Positions 16,341-25,930 are shown, numbered from the stretch's first letter. The stretch: 64,000 nt of DNA from Lysobacterales bacterium (GCA_016703225.1 JADJCM010000002.1:434001-498000); one strand, 5' to 3'. Numbers and translations are program-made. The notes: a model not told the origin generated them from the sequence alone.

Positions 16341-18409
16341 CCGGGTTTCCTGCGATCCGAGGCGGTACGTGCGATCTCGACGCGATTGCGGCCCAGGTCC
16401 TTTGCGCGGTACAGGGCATCGTCGGCGGCGGCGATCAGCGCGCTCAGCGATGGCGCATGGGTTTCGCGCAATTCGGCGATGCCGATGCTCGCGGTCAGTT
16501 CGATCGTGAACCCCTCGAGTTCGCCAAGCCGCTGTTGCAGCGCAAGCCGCAGGCGTTCTGCGGTCGCCGACGCCTCATCGGCACTCGCACCTGGCAGCGC
16601 CGCGATGAACTCCTCGCCACCGTAGCGCCCGACCGGATCGCCATCGCGCATTTCCTCGCGCAGCACCTGCGCGGCGGCGATCAACACGCGGTCCCCGAAC
16701 TGATGGCCCATCGAATCATTGATCGGCTTGAAGCGGTCGAGATCGAGCAGCAGCAGCGAAAGGCGACCCTCCGGGCGTTGCCGCAGACGGTCGAACAATT
16801 CGATCATCTGCTGCATGACATGGCCGCGATTGCTCAGCCCGGTCAGCGGGTCGGTGGTTGCAGCCAGGAACAGTTCCTGGGCTTGCGTGGTGAGACGGGC
16901 GTTGGCTGTGCGCAGGGCCTGGTCCTGCGCTGAAATCTCGGCATTCTTCGTGGCCAGCAGGCGCGCCGCCCGGCGCGCATCGCGCAGGCGCCAGAAAACG
17001 ACGCCGAGCACCACGAACAGGGCGATGATGAAACCGATTCCGATGCGCCGGCGCAGCGCTTCGGTGCGCAGGCTCAACTCCTGCAGCGAATTGTCGAGGC
17101 GCAGCATTTCGACCTGGCGTTCACTGCGCTCGCGTTCCTGCTTCAGCTCCAGCACCGCCAGTCGCCGTGTTGCGGTGAGGCCGAGAAGTTCCTCGCGCAA
17201 TGTCGCGCGCAGGCGGGCGTAGTGCAGTGCTTCGCGGACATCGCCGCGCGTTTCCAGCAGCGTCTCCATGGCCTTGTAGGCGGCGTGCAGCTGCGGCTTG
17301 AGCTGGGCGCGGGTCAGGTAATCGAGTGAGCGGCTGTAGGCGCTCTCGGCCTCCCTGAGCTGGTGCCGCGCGGCGAGCAGGTCCCCGCGATACAGCAGGG
17401 CGCGACCAGTCACGTCGGATTGGCGCATTTGCTCGCCGAGTTGCCCGGCGCGCTCGATCTCGTCTTCGGCCTCGGTCCAGCGCTTCAGTGTGAGCAATGC
17501 ACGCGCCACCTCCAGACGTTCCAGCGCCACGCCCTGCTTGTCGCCGATGCGGTTGTCGATGGCCATCGCCTGGCGCGCGGTTTCCAGCGCCAGCGTGGCT
17601 TCTCCGAGATCGTTGAGCAAGGTGGAATAGCTGCCCAGTGCCGAGGACAGCGCCGCCGGTTCGGACTCGAGCCGGGCTGCCTCGATCGCGCGTTCCAGGT
17701 ATTCGCGTGCCGATTGCGTGTCTTCGATCTCGCGATACAGCAGGCCGATGTTCCGGTACGGCACGTCAACGCGGTGGCCACTCCCCAGTTGCTTGCGGAT
17801 CTCCAGTGCCTGCAACTGATAGTCCATGGCCTCGGAGAACCGTCCCATGTCGCGCAGCACGGTGCCGATGTTGACCAGGGCCAACGCGGCGTCGGCCGAA
17901 CGCTCGGCGGTGCGCGCGATGCGCAAGGACTCCTGCTGGTAGGCGTAGGACTCTTCCAGCGCGCCGCGGCGTCGCGCGATGCGTCCGAGGTGGCCGACCG
18001 CACGCGCCAGATAGCCAGCGTGCGACTGCGTTCGGGCCAGCTCCGCGAGCTGGCCAGCCAGGGCGATCGCGGCATCGTAGTCGCCCGCGACCATGCGGTT
18101 CTCCGCCAGCATCTGCAGCGCGTACATGCGCTGTCCGGGGCTGGTGGCGGTCGCCAGTGCTGCGCGCCACTGGGCCTGGGCGGCAGTATTGCTATGGCTG
18201 GCGGCGAAGGCGATGGCGGCGCCGACATGGGCGCTGTAAGCACCGCGCGTGCCGATCGTCAGTCGGCGCAGCTCAAGCGCGCCTTCGATGGCGGGTCTCC
18301 AGATACCGCCATTGCGCGACTCGCCGAGTGCCGCGGGCGCCGGCAACGGCGCGGCAGCCGTGAGCAGTGCGGCGGCCAGAATCAGGAGCGGGCGGAGCAA
18401 TCTGTTCAA
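16337..18409 (-). CDS. TPR-containing membrane diguanylate cyclase
   Basis: A TTG start at 18409 gives a signal sequence (MNRLLRPLLILAAALLTAAAP); the frame extends further upstream but into the rimO promoter region, so that is unlikely to be coded. The mature N-terminal half is a set of tetratricopeptide repeats (roughly residues 60-420, for example ALALVNIGTVLRDMGRFSEA). It is followed by a coiled coil and one transmembrane helix (about 451-473). The cytoplasmic GGDEF domain (about 516-680) has DPLTGLSNR, DLDRFKPINDSMGH and an intact GGEEF. The product should be c-di-GMP made in response to something bound by the periplasmic repeats. The start codon is uncertain. Confidence 0.85.
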   Translation of the reverse strand: MNRLLRPLLILAAALLTAAAPLPAPAALGESRNGGIWRPAIEGALELRRLTIGTRGAYSAHVGAAIAFAASHSNTAAQAQWRAALATATSPGQRMYALQMLAENRMVAGDYDAAIALAGQLAELARTQSHAGYLARAVGHLGRIARRRGALEESYAYQQESLRIARTAERSADAALALVNIGTVLRDMGRFSEAMDYQLQALEIRKQLGSGHRVDVPYRNIGLLYREIEDTQSAREYLERAIEAARLESEPAALSSALGSYSTLLNDLGEATLALETARQAMAIDNRIGDKQGVALERLEVARALLTLKRWTEAEDEIERAGQLGEQMRQSDVTGRALLYRGDLLAARHQLREAESAYSRSLDYLTRAQLKPQLHAAYKAMETLLETRGDVREALHYARLRATLREELLGLTATRRLAVLELKQERERSERQVEMLRLDNSLQELSLRTEALRRRIGIGFIIALFVVLGVVFWRLRDARRAARLLATKNAEISAQDQALRTANARLTTQAQELFLAATTDPLTGLSNRGHVMQQMIELFDRLRQRPEGRLSLLLLDLDRFKPINDSMGHQFGDRVLIAAAQVLREEMRDGDPVGRYGGEEFIAALPGASADEASATAERLRLALQQRLGELEGFTIELTASIGIAELRETHAPSLSALIAAADDALYRAKDLGRNRVEIARTASDRRKPG

Positions 18410-18470
18410 GCGTTGGTTCCGGCGAGGCGGGGCGATGATAGCGATGGTCCTCCCGCCATGGTGTGGAAGA

Positions 18471-18476
18471 TATACT
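18471..18476 (+). promoter_or_regulatory. -10 element upstream of rimO
   Basis: TATACT lies 29 bp before the rimO start in an otherwise GC-rich region and is the best sigma70 -10 match nearby. No good -35 hexamer is seen at 16-18 bp spacing, so the promoter may need an activator or be weak. Confidence 0.4.
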
Positions 18477-18505
18477 CCGCGCCCGACTTTCCGCCGGTTT
18501 CGTCC

Positions 18506-19831
18506 ATGTCCGTGTCCCCACCCAAAGTCGGCTTCGTCAGCCTCGGTTGTCCCAAGGCGCTGGTCGACTCGGAACGCATCCTCACCCAACTGCGCGTCGA
18601 GGGCTACCAGATCGTGCCGAGCTACGATGACGCCGACGTCGTCGTGGTCAATACCTGCGGTTTCATCGATGCCGCGGTCGAAGAGTCACTGGACGCGATC
18701 GGCGAGGCCATGGCCGAGAACGGCAAGGTGGTGGTCACCGGCTGCCTCGGCAAGCGCGCGCAGATGATCCACGACCGCTTTCCGGGCCTGCTGTCGGTCT
18801 CCGGACCGCAGGACTACGCCAGCGTGATGACCGCGGTGCACGCGCAGCGGCCGCCGCCGCACGATCCGTACCTTGATCTGGTACCGCCTCAGGGCGTGAA
18901 ACTGACGCCACGGCACTATGCGTACTTGAAGATTTCCGAAGGCTGCAACCACCGTTGTACGTTTTGCATCATCCCGTCCATGCGTGGCGACCTGGTGTCG
19001 CGGCCCGTTGACGAGGTCCTGGTCGAGGCGGAACGTCTGGTCAAGGGCGGGGTGCGCGAGCTGCTGGTGATTTCGCAGGACACCAGCGCCTACGGCGTGG
19101 ACCTGAAGTACGCCGCGCGCCGCTGGCGCGACCGCGATTACGAGACGCGCCTGCTGGCCTTGTGCGAAGGTCTGGGCGAACTCGGCGTGTGGATCCGTCT
19201 GCACTACGTCTACCCGTACCCGCACGTTGATGCGGTGATTCCGCTGATGGCCGAGGGCAAGCTGCTGCCCTATCTCGACGTGCCGTTCCAGCACGCGAAC
19301 CCGCGCATCCTGAAGGCGATGAAGCGTCCCGCATCCGGCGAGAAAACGCTGGAACGCGTGCGTGCCTGGCGCGCGATCTGTCCCGGTCTGACCATCCGCA
19401 GCACCTTCATCGTCGGCTTCCCCGGCGAAACCGAGGCCGAGTTTCAGGAATTGCTCGACTTCCTCGATGACGCGCAGCTCGACCGCGTCGGTGCGTTCGC
19501 CTATTCGCCGGTGGACGGTGCGGCAGCGAACGCGCTGCCGGGTGCGGTGCCAGAGTCGGTGAAGAGCGAGCGGCTCGAACGCTTCATGCTGCACCAGGCG
19601 GGCATCAGCGCCAGGCGCCTGCAGGCCAGGATTGGCAGCGTACAGCGCGTGTTGATCGACGAGGTGGGTCCAAGCGCCGGTATCGGTCGTTCGCGCGCCG
19701 ATGCGCCGGAGATCGACGGCAGGGTGCTGGTTGCCCCGGGTGCGATCGGGTTACGCGCCGGCGAGTTCGTCGACGTCCGCATCGAGTCCGCCGGGGAGCA
19801 TGATTTGCACGGAACCGCAGTGGCACCGTGA
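18506..19831 (+). CDS. rimO: ribosomal protein S12 methylthiotransferase
   Basis: RimO is a radical SAM enzyme that adds a methylthio group to an aspartate of ribosomal protein S12. The 441-residue product starts at ATG 18506. The N-terminal UPF0004 domain has its three cluster cysteines in SLGCPK, VNTCGF and VTGCLG. The radical SAM motif is CNHRCTFC (in SEGCNHRCTFCIIPSMRGD). The VPFQHANPRILKAMKRP segment and the C-terminal TRAM domain are present. The SLGCPKALVDSE start and the SMRGD sequence separate it from MiaB. The next gene overlaps its stop by GTGA. Confidence 0.96.
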   Translation: MSVSPPKVGFVSLGCPKALVDSERILTQLRVEGYQIVPSYDDADVVVVNTCGFIDAAVEESLDAIGEAMAENGKVVVTGCLGKRAQMIHDRFPGLLSVSGPQDYASVMTAVHAQRPPPHDPYLDLVPPQGVKLTPRHYAYLKISEGCNHRCTFCIIPSMRGDLVSRPVDEVLVEAERLVKGGVRELLVISQDTSAYGVDLKYAARRWRDRDYETRLLALCEGLGELGVWIRLHYVYPYPHVDAVIPLMAEGKLLPYLDVPFQHANPRILKAMKRPASGEKTLERVRAWRAICPGLTIRSTFIVGFPGETEAEFQELLDFLDDAQLDRVGAFAYSPVDGAAANALPGAVPESVKSERLERFMLHQAGISARRLQARIGSVQRVLIDEVGPSAGIGRSRADAPEIDGRVLVAPGAIGLRAGEFVDVRIESAGEHDLHGTAVAP

Positions 19832-20661
19832 AGCGTCGCTATCTCGCTCCGGCGCGTGAGGCGACGTCGGCTGCGACCTTCGCGCCCCCGGCCTTTGCCG
19901 GCTACGCGAGCTTGAAACAGTGGTTGCTGCAGCCCGCCTGGCCCGATCTCGGTGCACTCAACGCCGGGTTTGGCGAGCGGCGGCATGCCGCGACCGGCAA
20001 GCCGCTGCGCTTCGTCGCGCAGACGCCGGAGCTGTTGGCTGATGGGCTGCACTACGAAGCCCGCATCTTCGAACGCGGCGAGATCGCCACGCGCGAACGC
20101 AACTGGCACGACCTGCTGAATGCCATGGTCTGGTGCCGATTTCCGCAAATCAAGGCGGCGTTGAACGGCCGCCAGTATCAGGATCTGTTGCGGGTTGGAG
20201 CGAAACGGCGCACGCCGGCGCAGTATGCGCAGACCCTGTTCGACGAAGGTGGAGTGATCGTCACGCTGCGCGACGCCGCCCTATTGCCGATCTGGGACGC
20301 ACACGGCTGGTCCGAACTGTTTCAGCCCGTGCACTGGCAGGACGGAGCCCTGCGCATCGAGGTATTCGGGCACGCACTGCTCGAACATGCGTTGACGGCG
20401 GGGCGTCTGATGACCGCGAAGTGCCTGGTGTGGTGCGGCGATGACGCCGGCTTCGACACCGGCACTGCCACTGCGGACGCGATCCGCGGCGGCCGCTGGC
20501 TCAACGATCCGCAGGAATTACGTCCGCTGCCGGTGTCCGGCATTCCCGGCTGGCACGGCATCCAGGATGAATCGTTTTATGCCAGCGCCGAGTGCTTTCG
20601 CCCGGCACGCCCCGGACGCGTGTACCCAACGCCGCTGGATCAGGCGGCGTTCAACCCCTAG
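19828..20661 (+). CDS. DUF3025 protein
   Basis: The GTG start overlaps the rimO stop by four bases, indicating translational coupling. The 277-residue protein has no signal peptide or membrane helix. It carries the DUF3025 signature: YEARIFERGEIATRERNWHDLLNAMVWCRFPQIKAALN, followed by a central LPIWDAHGWSELF segment and a C-terminal LPVSGIPGWHG motif. The family is common in beta- and gammaproteobacteria and has no assigned function that I know of. The pairing with rimO may only reflect convenient co-transcription. Confidence 0.85.
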   Translation: MKRRYLAPAREATSAATFAPPAFAGYASLKQWLLQPAWPDLGALNAGFGERRHAATGKPLRFVAQTPELLADGLHYEARIFERGEIATRERNWHDLLNAMVWCRFPQIKAALNGRQYQDLLRVGAKRRTPAQYAQTLFDEGGVIVTLRDAALLPIWDAHGWSELFQPVHWQDGALRIEVFGHALLEHALTAGRLMTAKCLVWCGDDAGFDTGTATADAIRGGRWLNDPQELRPLPVSGIPGWHGIQDESFYASAECFRPARPGRVYPTPLDQAAFNP

Positions 20662-20679
20662 CCGCCGCAATCAGCGTGG

Positions 20680-21468
20680 TCATTCGGTCGCGGTCCAGTC
20701 GCTCAGGTTGTACTTGTCGAGGATGGTCGCCAGTTCACCGGATTTGCGCAGCTTGGCGATGCCGGCCGAGAACATCTCGGCGTAGCGCTTGCCGCGCGGG
20801 TCCGCCGGGGTGCAGGCGATGTAGAGCGTGTCCGACTCGGTGGCGATGTCGGCCATCACCACGCGCCCGGCGAGATTGAGCTTGGCGATGGTCTGTTTGG
20901 CGACGTTGATGTCCTCGATGAAGACGTCGGCCTTCTTCGCCACCAGTCGCGACATCGCGTTCATCTGCGCGCGCCCGGCGCTGGAGATCATCACGATGCG
21001 CGCCGGGTCGGCCTTGTTCTTCTCGACGTAGGCGTCGATTTCGTCGCTGTAGCTGTAGCCCTCGATCACTGCCAGACGCATGTTGGCCAGGCTGTCCATG
21101 CCGCTATAGCGCCACTTGGTGTCGTCGAGCGTATAGAACGCGCTTTGCGACATGCCCCAGGACTCGGCGGGGAAGGCAAAGTCCTCGGCATCGGACTGGA
21201 GCGCCCCGACCACGCAGTCATGCGCGCCCCGCCGTACCGCTGCCACCGCATCGTCCCAGGGCATGGTCGAGTAGGCGAGGGTGTGGCCGTTGGCGACCGC
21301 GATCTTCTCGGCGAGCTCGATCATGTAGCCGGGAGGCTTCTTGTTCGACGGGCCGTTGTAGGGCAGCCACTCGTCGGCGCGGATGGAGATGGCGTCGGCG
21401 ATGGCGACCGACGCATAGGCGAGGAGAACGAGCGAGGCGACGATCCGGCGGATGCTGCTGGCGACCAT
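20680..21468 (-). CDS. periplasmic solute-binding protein, family 3
   Basis: Start chosen at ATG 21468, preceded by CAGGAGTCTCCC; the frame extends 31 codons upstream without coding character. A signal peptide (about residues 1-24, ending ASVAIADA) is followed by a family 3 binding fold: IRADEWLPYNG, GYMIELAEKIAVANGHTL, PWDDAVAAVRRGAHDCVVGAL and the C-terminal SGELATILDKYNLSD. There is no ABC permease or ATPase nearby, so this is an orphan binding protein. Such stand-alone proteins may signal to sensor kinases or have lost transport function. The ligand cannot be told; polar amino acids or related compounds are typical of the family. Confidence 0.85.
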   Translation of the reverse strand: MVASSIRRIVASLVLLAYASVAIADAISIRADEWLPYNGPSNKKPPGYMIELAEKIAVANGHTLAYSTMPWDDAVAAVRRGAHDCVVGALQSDAEDFAFPAESWGMSQSAFYTLDDTKWRYSGMDSLANMRLAVIEGYSYSDEIDAYVEKNKADPARIVMISSAGRAQMNAMSRLVAKKADVFIEDINVAKQTIAKLNLAGRVVMADIATESDTLYIACTPADPRGKRYAEMFSAGIAKLRKSGELATILDKYNLSDWTATE

Positions 21469-21567
21469 GGGAGACTCCTGGGTGCACGTACGTGGACAGG
21501 AAGAACATCGGGTACAGCAAGCGGATGGCCCGATCCTAACCAGTTCTGCCTGCTTGTCCATGCGTGT

Positions 21568-22080
21568 TCATGCCGATTCCGCTTCGTAACGAACATCCAC
21601 GATGATGAAGCTGCAGCGCCCGGACGGCAGTTCGGCGTGGAACTCGTCATCGACGCGCTTCTTCAGGGCCGCGCGCGCCAGCGGCGAGTCGATGCTGATG
21701 TGGCCGCGCTCGGCGTCGGTCTCGTCCGGACCGACGATACGGTAGCGGCGCAGCGCGCCGGTCTCGGCCTGTTCCACCTCGAACCAGGCGCCGAAGAAGA
21801 TGGCGCTGCAGTCGCTCGGTGGTTCGGTCACCACGCGCACGGTTTCCAGGCGCTTGCTCAGGTAGCGCACGCGGCGGTCGATCTCGCCGAGCTGCTTCTT
21901 GCGGTAGGTGTACTCGGCATTCTCGGATCGGTCGCCCTCGGCCGCCGCAGCGGCCAGCGCGCGCACCACCTCGGGTCGGCGCAGGCGCCAGAGTTCATCG
22001 AGTTCCTGCTTGAGCCGACGCTGGCCCGCGGGCGTGATGATCGCGGTGCTGCCCGGTTGCGGTGGTCGCCATCGGCTCAT
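21568..22080 (-). CDS. greB: transcription elongation factor GreB
   Basis: Gre factors rescue backtracked RNA polymerase by stimulating transcript cleavage. The 170-residue protein has the N-terminal coiled coil with ITPAGQRRLKQELDELW, the acidic tip within EGDRSENAEYTYRKKQLGEID that coordinates the catalytic magnesium, and the C-terminal FKBP-like domain with the usual SPLARAAL segment. The ELDELWRLRRPEVV and RYLSKRLE sequences fit GreB better than GreA. It lies 3 bp downstream of the HerA-like ATPase gene and is probably transcribed with it. Confidence 0.93.
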   Translation of the reverse strand: MSRWRPPQPGSTAIITPAGQRRLKQELDELWRLRRPEVVRALAAAAAEGDRSENAEYTYRKKQLGEIDRRVRYLSKRLETVRVVTEPPSDCSAIFFGAWFEVEQAETGALRRYRIVGPDETDAERGHISIDSPLARAALKKRVDDEFHAELPSGRCSFIIVDVRYEAESA

Positions 22081-22083
22081 GTT

Positions 22084-23583
22084 TCAGCGCCGGCGACGGC
22101 CACCGCTGACGCCGCCGAGCACGCCGCGCAGAATCTGGTTGGTCATACGCGTGCCGGCGGTGCGCATTGCCGATTTGGCCACGGTCTCGATCGCGCCCTG
22201 GCGGCGGCGGGTGCCGAACAGGAACTCGCGGAAGCGCTCGCCCCAGGTCGGCTCGCCATTCGCGGCCGGCGCTGGCGCCGGAGGCGCGGCGTTGCCCTGC
22301 GCGGTGTCGGCGCGTGCTGCCTGCAGCTGCTCGAAGGCCGATTCGCGGTTCGTCGGCGTGTCGTATTTCGCGCCCACTGGCGAGCGCGCACGCTGCGCCT
22401 TGCGTTCCTCATCGGTGATCGCGCCGATTCGGCAATGCGGCGGCACGATCAACGTGCGCTCGACCGGCAGCGGGATGCCGCCTTCCTGCAGCGTCGTGAC
22501 CAGCGCTTCGCCTACGCCGAGCTGGGTGATCGCCTCGACCACATCGACGCGCGGATTCGGCGGAAAGGTCTCGGCGGCGGTCTTCACCGACTTCTGGTCG
22601 CGCGGCGTGAACGCGCGTAGCGCATGCTGGATGCGGTTGCCGAGCTGGCCGAGAACCACCGCCGGCACATCGTCCGGCAGCTGCGAGCAGAAGTAGATGC
22701 CGACGCCCTTGGAGCGGATCAGCCGTACCACCTGTTCCACGCGCTGTTGCAGCTGCGGCGGCGCGTCGTCGAACAGCAGGTGCGCCTCATCGAAGAAGAA
22801 CACCAGCTTGGGCCGGTCGAGGTCACCGACTTCGGGCAGGTTCTCGAACAACTCCGACAGCATCCAGAGCAGGAAGCTCGAATAGACGCGCGGCTTCAGG
22901 ATCAGCTGCTCGGCGGCGAGCACATTGATGATGCCGCGGCCGGACATGTCCTGGCGCATGAAGTCGGCGAGGTCGAGTGCGGGTTCGCCGAAGAATCGGG
23001 CGCCACCGTCGTTCTCGAGTTGCAGCAGTGCGCGCTGGATCGCGGCGATCGACTGCGGCGCCACCAGCCCATACTTGGCCGAGATCTCCTTCGCATGCTC
23101 CGACACGAACGTGAGCAGGGCGCGCAGGTCGTCGAGGTCGAGCAGCAGCAGGCCCTCGTCGTCGGCGACGCGGAACGCCACTTGCAGCACGCCCTCCTGC
23201 ACATCGTTCAGTTCGAGCAGGCGCGTGAGCAGGTTTGGACCCATCTCGGAAACGGTGGTGCGTACCGGGTGGCCGCGCTCACCATAGATGTCCCAGAGCA
23301 CGACCGGATTGGCCTCTGGCTTCCAGCCGGCAATGCCGAGCTTGGCGATGCGCGCCTGCAGCTTCTCACCCGGCGCGGCAGCGGGCTGGCTGAGGCCGGC
23401 GAGATCGCCCTTCACGTCAGCGAGGAAGACCGGAACGCCCAGCCGCGAGAATCCCTCCGCGAGCACCATCAGCGACACCGACTTGCCGGTGCCGGTCGCG
23501 CCGGCGATCAATCCATGGCGATTGCCGTACCTCGACAGCAGATATACGTCCTGTTCGCCCTTGCCGAGATGAATGCCGGTCAC
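22084..23583 (-). CDS. yjgR: HerA/YjgR-like ATPase (DUF853)
   Basis: A 499-residue cytoplasmic P-loop protein. Walker A is GATGTGKS (about residue 28), Walker B is KLVFFFDEAHLLFDD (about 270), and an arginine-rich RLIRSKGVGIYFCSQLPDDVP segment follows. The sequence matches the DUF853 family (E. coli YjgR), related to HerA and FtsK motor ATPases. The C-terminus has a low-complexity Ala/Pro linker (about 430-450) and ends GGVSGGRRRR. The family function is not established, though relatives translocate DNA. The gene is upstream of greB with only a 3-bp gap. Confidence 0.88.
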   Translation of the reverse strand: MTGIHLGKGEQDVYLLSRYGNRHGLIAGATGTGKSVSLMVLAEGFSRLGVPVFLADVKGDLAGLSQPAAAPGEKLQARIAKLGIAGWKPEANPVVLWDIYGERGHPVRTTVSEMGPNLLTRLLELNDVQEGVLQVAFRVADDEGLLLLDLDDLRALLTFVSEHAKEISAKYGLVAPQSIAAIQRALLQLENDGGARFFGEPALDLADFMRQDMSGRGIINVLAAEQLILKPRVYSSFLLWMLSELFENLPEVGDLDRPKLVFFFDEAHLLFDDAPPQLQQRVEQVVRLIRSKGVGIYFCSQLPDDVPAVVLGQLGNRIQHALRAFTPRDQKSVKTAAETFPPNPRVDVVEAITQLGVGEALVTTLQEGGIPLPVERTLIVPPHCRIGAITDEERKAQRARSPVGAKYDTPTNRESAFEQLQAARADTAQGNAAPPAPAPAANGEPTWGERFREFLFGTRRRQGAIETVAKSAMRTAGTRMTNQILRGVLGGVSGGRRRR

Positions 23584-23697
23584 CGTCGATCTCCCTGGAT
23601 GCAGACGGCGATTCTAGCCGCGAAACAACGTGGCGATGCCGCGTTGCGGGTTGCCTCGCCCCGGCTTCGTAGTTACCGTGCGTGAAGTTCTTGCAGG

Positions 23698-25170
23698 ATG
23701 TCGGTCATGCGTTATTGGATACTCCCGTTCGCTCTGGCACTCGCCGGATGCACCACCCCGTCGCCGCGTGGCGATGCGCCGGTGGCGATGTCGGCTGGCG
23801 ATGAAGTCGCTGCGGCGTTGTCCGCATTCGAAGTGGCGCTCGAGAACTGGCACCGCGGCGAGGCGAATGCCGGTGGCGAGGGCCTGACCCGATCGCGGTT
23901 GGCATTGGACGCGGCGGTAACCGCTTGTCTGCAGGCAGATAACTGCGATGCGATGACCGCGTTGCGGGCGCAGTCGACCGCGAATGCGCGCATGGCGCAC
24001 GCACTGCTCGGCGAGCGCGAAGCCGATCCGCCGGATCCGGTCGAGGCACTGATCACAACCGATCGTCATGCCCACGCCGCGTCGCCCGCAGGCGATGTGC
24101 CCGAGTTGGCGCGTTCCGCCGCAATGCTCAACGGCAAGCGGCTGGACGAGGTCATCCGCCTCAATGGCGCGGTCAAGGCCGGGATCGAGGAATGGCTCAC
24201 CTGGATGCGCCCGAACCTGCTCGATGCGTACGAGCACTACCAGTACCTGCGCCATCGCATGTGGCCGGTGTACGAGCAGGCGGGGCTGCCGGAAGCGCTG
24301 CTGTTCGGCATCATGACCAAGGAGTCGGGCGGCAAGGTACACGCAGTTTCGCGTGCCGGTGCCGCGGGTCTGCTGCAGTTCATGCCGGCGACCGCGCGCG
24401 GCTATGGCCTCGGCCGTGCCAGCGGTTTCGACGACCGCTTCGACCCAACCTTGGTCACGCGCGCCAATGTCGCCTTCCTCAACGACCGCTTCCGAGAATT
24501 GAACAACGATCTCGAACTGGCGCTTGGTGCCTACAACGGCGGCGAAGGCCGCATGCGCCGGCTGTCCGGCAACGGCAGCCGCGGATTCTGGGATGCGCCG
24601 GTGTACAACGCGGTACCGCCGGAAACCCGCGACTACGTGCCGATGGTGCTGGCCGCCGCCTGGTTGTTCCTGCATCCGCAGGACTACGGACTGGAGTTCC
24701 CCACCTTCGACGCGCGCCCGGCTGCGATCACCCTGGAACGCACTGCCTCGATCAACGAGTTGGCGGTATGCATGGGCCAGTTCGGCAATGCCCGCGGCTG
24801 GTTTCGCACGCTGCGCAATCTGAATCCGAAGTACGAGGCCGACACCCGCATTGACATCGGCACCCGTCTCGACGTTCCGGAAGCAGCGGCGAAAGCCTAC
24901 GAAGCGCGTTGTCGCAGTGGCCTGCTGGCGCAGACCGCGGCCGAACTCAATGCCGCGCGACCGCCGGCATCAGCGCGCTCGACCTGGGTGGCGTCATCGG
25001 CAGGCAGCGCTGGGCGTACCCACGTCGTGCGCAAAGGCGAAACCCTGCATGCCATTGCGCGCCGATTCGGCTGTGGCCTGCCGGCCGTGGCCGCTGCCAA
25101 CGGACTGCATCCGCCGAGCTACGCCATTCGGGCCGGGCAGAGGTTGCGCGTTCCCAGTTGTCGGGCTTGA
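23698..25170 (+). CDS. membrane-bound lytic murein transglycosylase with LysM domain
   Basis: The protein would cleave peptidoglycan glycan strands at the outer membrane. A lipoprotein signal (LALALAGC, lipidated Cys about residue 18) is followed by a non-conserved region. The lysozyme-like catalytic domain follows (about 195-345), with the catalytic Glu in IMTKESGGK, the AAGLLQFMPATARGYGL segment and LALGAYNGGEGRM. One LysM motif at the C-terminus (about 440-489, HVVRKGETLHAIARRFG) binds peptidoglycan. The architecture is like MltD but with one recognisable LysM. It is transcribed alone and followed by a strong stem-loop. Confidence 0.92.
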   Translation: MSVMRYWILPFALALAGCTTPSPRGDAPVAMSAGDEVAAALSAFEVALENWHRGEANAGGEGLTRSRLALDAAVTACLQADNCDAMTALRAQSTANARMAHALLGEREADPPDPVEALITTDRHAHAASPAGDVPELARSAAMLNGKRLDEVIRLNGAVKAGIEEWLTWMRPNLLDAYEHYQYLRHRMWPVYEQAGLPEALLFGIMTKESGGKVHAVSRAGAAGLLQFMPATARGYGLGRASGFDDRFDPTLVTRANVAFLNDRFRELNNDLELALGAYNGGEGRMRRLSGNGSRGFWDAPVYNAVPPETRDYVPMVLAAAWLFLHPQDYGLEFPTFDARPAAITLERTASINELAVCMGQFGNARGWFRTLRNLNPKYEADTRIDIGTRLDVPEAAAKAYEARCRSGLLAQTAAELNAARPPASARSTWVASSAGSAGRTHVVRKGETLHAIARRFGCGLPAVAAANGLHPPSYAIRAGQRLRVPSCRA

Positions 25171-25173
25171 AAT

Positions 25174-25202
25174 GAAACGACCGGCGCGAGGCCGGTCGTT
25201 TC
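25174..25202. terminator. stem-loop terminator between convergent genes
   Basis: GAAACGACCGG and CCGGTCGTTTC pair perfectly over 11 bp around a CGCGAGG loop, immediately after the transglycosylase stop and before the stop of the convergent gene. The AAA/TTT ends of the stem let it serve both strands. Confidence 0.75.
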
Positions 25203-25226
25203 AGGTACCGCGCAGGCGCTGCGGGC

Positions 25227-25664
25227 TCAGGCGTAGCGACGCTGGTCGCTACGCACGTCGCTGGTGCGCACCGGTGCGTCGCCCTGCATGTGGCGCAGCG
25301 CGCGCAGCACCGTGCGGTGCAGGCTCTGGACTTCACCGTAGGGCGAATTGAACGTCGCGCGGTAGGCGCAGATCAGCCAGCGTTGTACTGCGGGGCCATT
25401 GATGAAAGCGTGCTGCGAGCGTGTGCGCGCGAACATCTGCGTGGCTTCCGCCGTCCACTTGCGGGCCTCGGTTCGCGCCGGAACCGCTTGCCCGCTTTCC
25501 GCACGTGCGAGTTCCTCCAGGGCGATCAATGCGATCTGGCGCCGTTGCGCCGGCTGCATCGCGACGATGACCCGGCTCACGGCGTTGAACTGGCGCAGCA
25601 GGGCGAGGTACTGGGCAAAGTCTGTGGTTCGCAGGAACCACTTGTGCGTCTTGATGAACTCCAT
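25227..25664 (-). CDS. 145-aa protein of unknown function, paralogue 1
   Basis: I do not recognise a family. The soluble protein has 145 residues and is a clear paralogue of the gene at 25931-26368, with the same length. Shared segments are the N-terminal KW-RTT-FA-YL-LLRQ-N-V, a middle QRR-IAL-AL-EL-RAE, a highly conserved RWLICAYRATFNSPYGEVQ (about 95-113) and the end DQRRYA. Predicted structure is mostly helical. The ATG is preceded by GGGGAGTCCAG, almost the same as in its paralogue. A good promoter (TTGACG, 17 bp, TACATT) lies upstream. Conservation between the copies indicates both are real genes. Confidence 0.75.
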   Translation of the reverse strand: MEFIKTHKWFLRTTDFAQYLALLRQFNAVSRVIVAMQPAQRRQIALIALEELARAESGQAVPARTEARKWTAEATQMFARTRSQHAFINGPAVQRWLICAYRATFNSPYGEVQSLHRTVLRALRHMQGDAPVRTSDVRSDQRRYA

Positions 25665-25715
25665 CTGGACTCCCCGGCGATCTTGTTGTTGTGACGTTCT
25701 GAAACTTCGGGGGCG

Positions 25716-25745
25716 AATGTACGTGCTGCGTCACATTACGTCAAT
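25716..25745 (-). promoter_or_regulatory. promoter of paralogue 1 with conserved TTGACG-AATGTGA motif
   Basis: On the minus strand TTGACG (25739-25744) and TACATT (25716-25721) are 17 bp apart, a good sigma70 arrangement 51 bp before the start codon. The stretch ATTGACGTAATGTGA (25731-25745) recurs with one change upstream of the paralogue at nearly the same distance, so it may also bind a regulator. Confidence 0.55.
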
Positions 25746-25930
25746 CGTGGGCAGGCACGGAGCGGAGAACTCTCTGGAAGCCTCGGCAATCTGACGTTGG
25801 CGGTCCGGAACTGACGCGTCCTGGCAGGGCAGGATGGCTGGAGGGGGCCGATTCCGTTGGGCCGGACAGGCCCGCGCCGCCGGGCCGTTGGCCCCGGCGG
25901 CGCCGGGTTGCGCTGCGAAACCTCGGCAGC

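Noticed and set aside
17363..18505. Long upstream extension of the rimO frame
   Set aside because: It runs antisense through the TPR-GGDEF gene; RimO similarity begins at the ATG at 18506.
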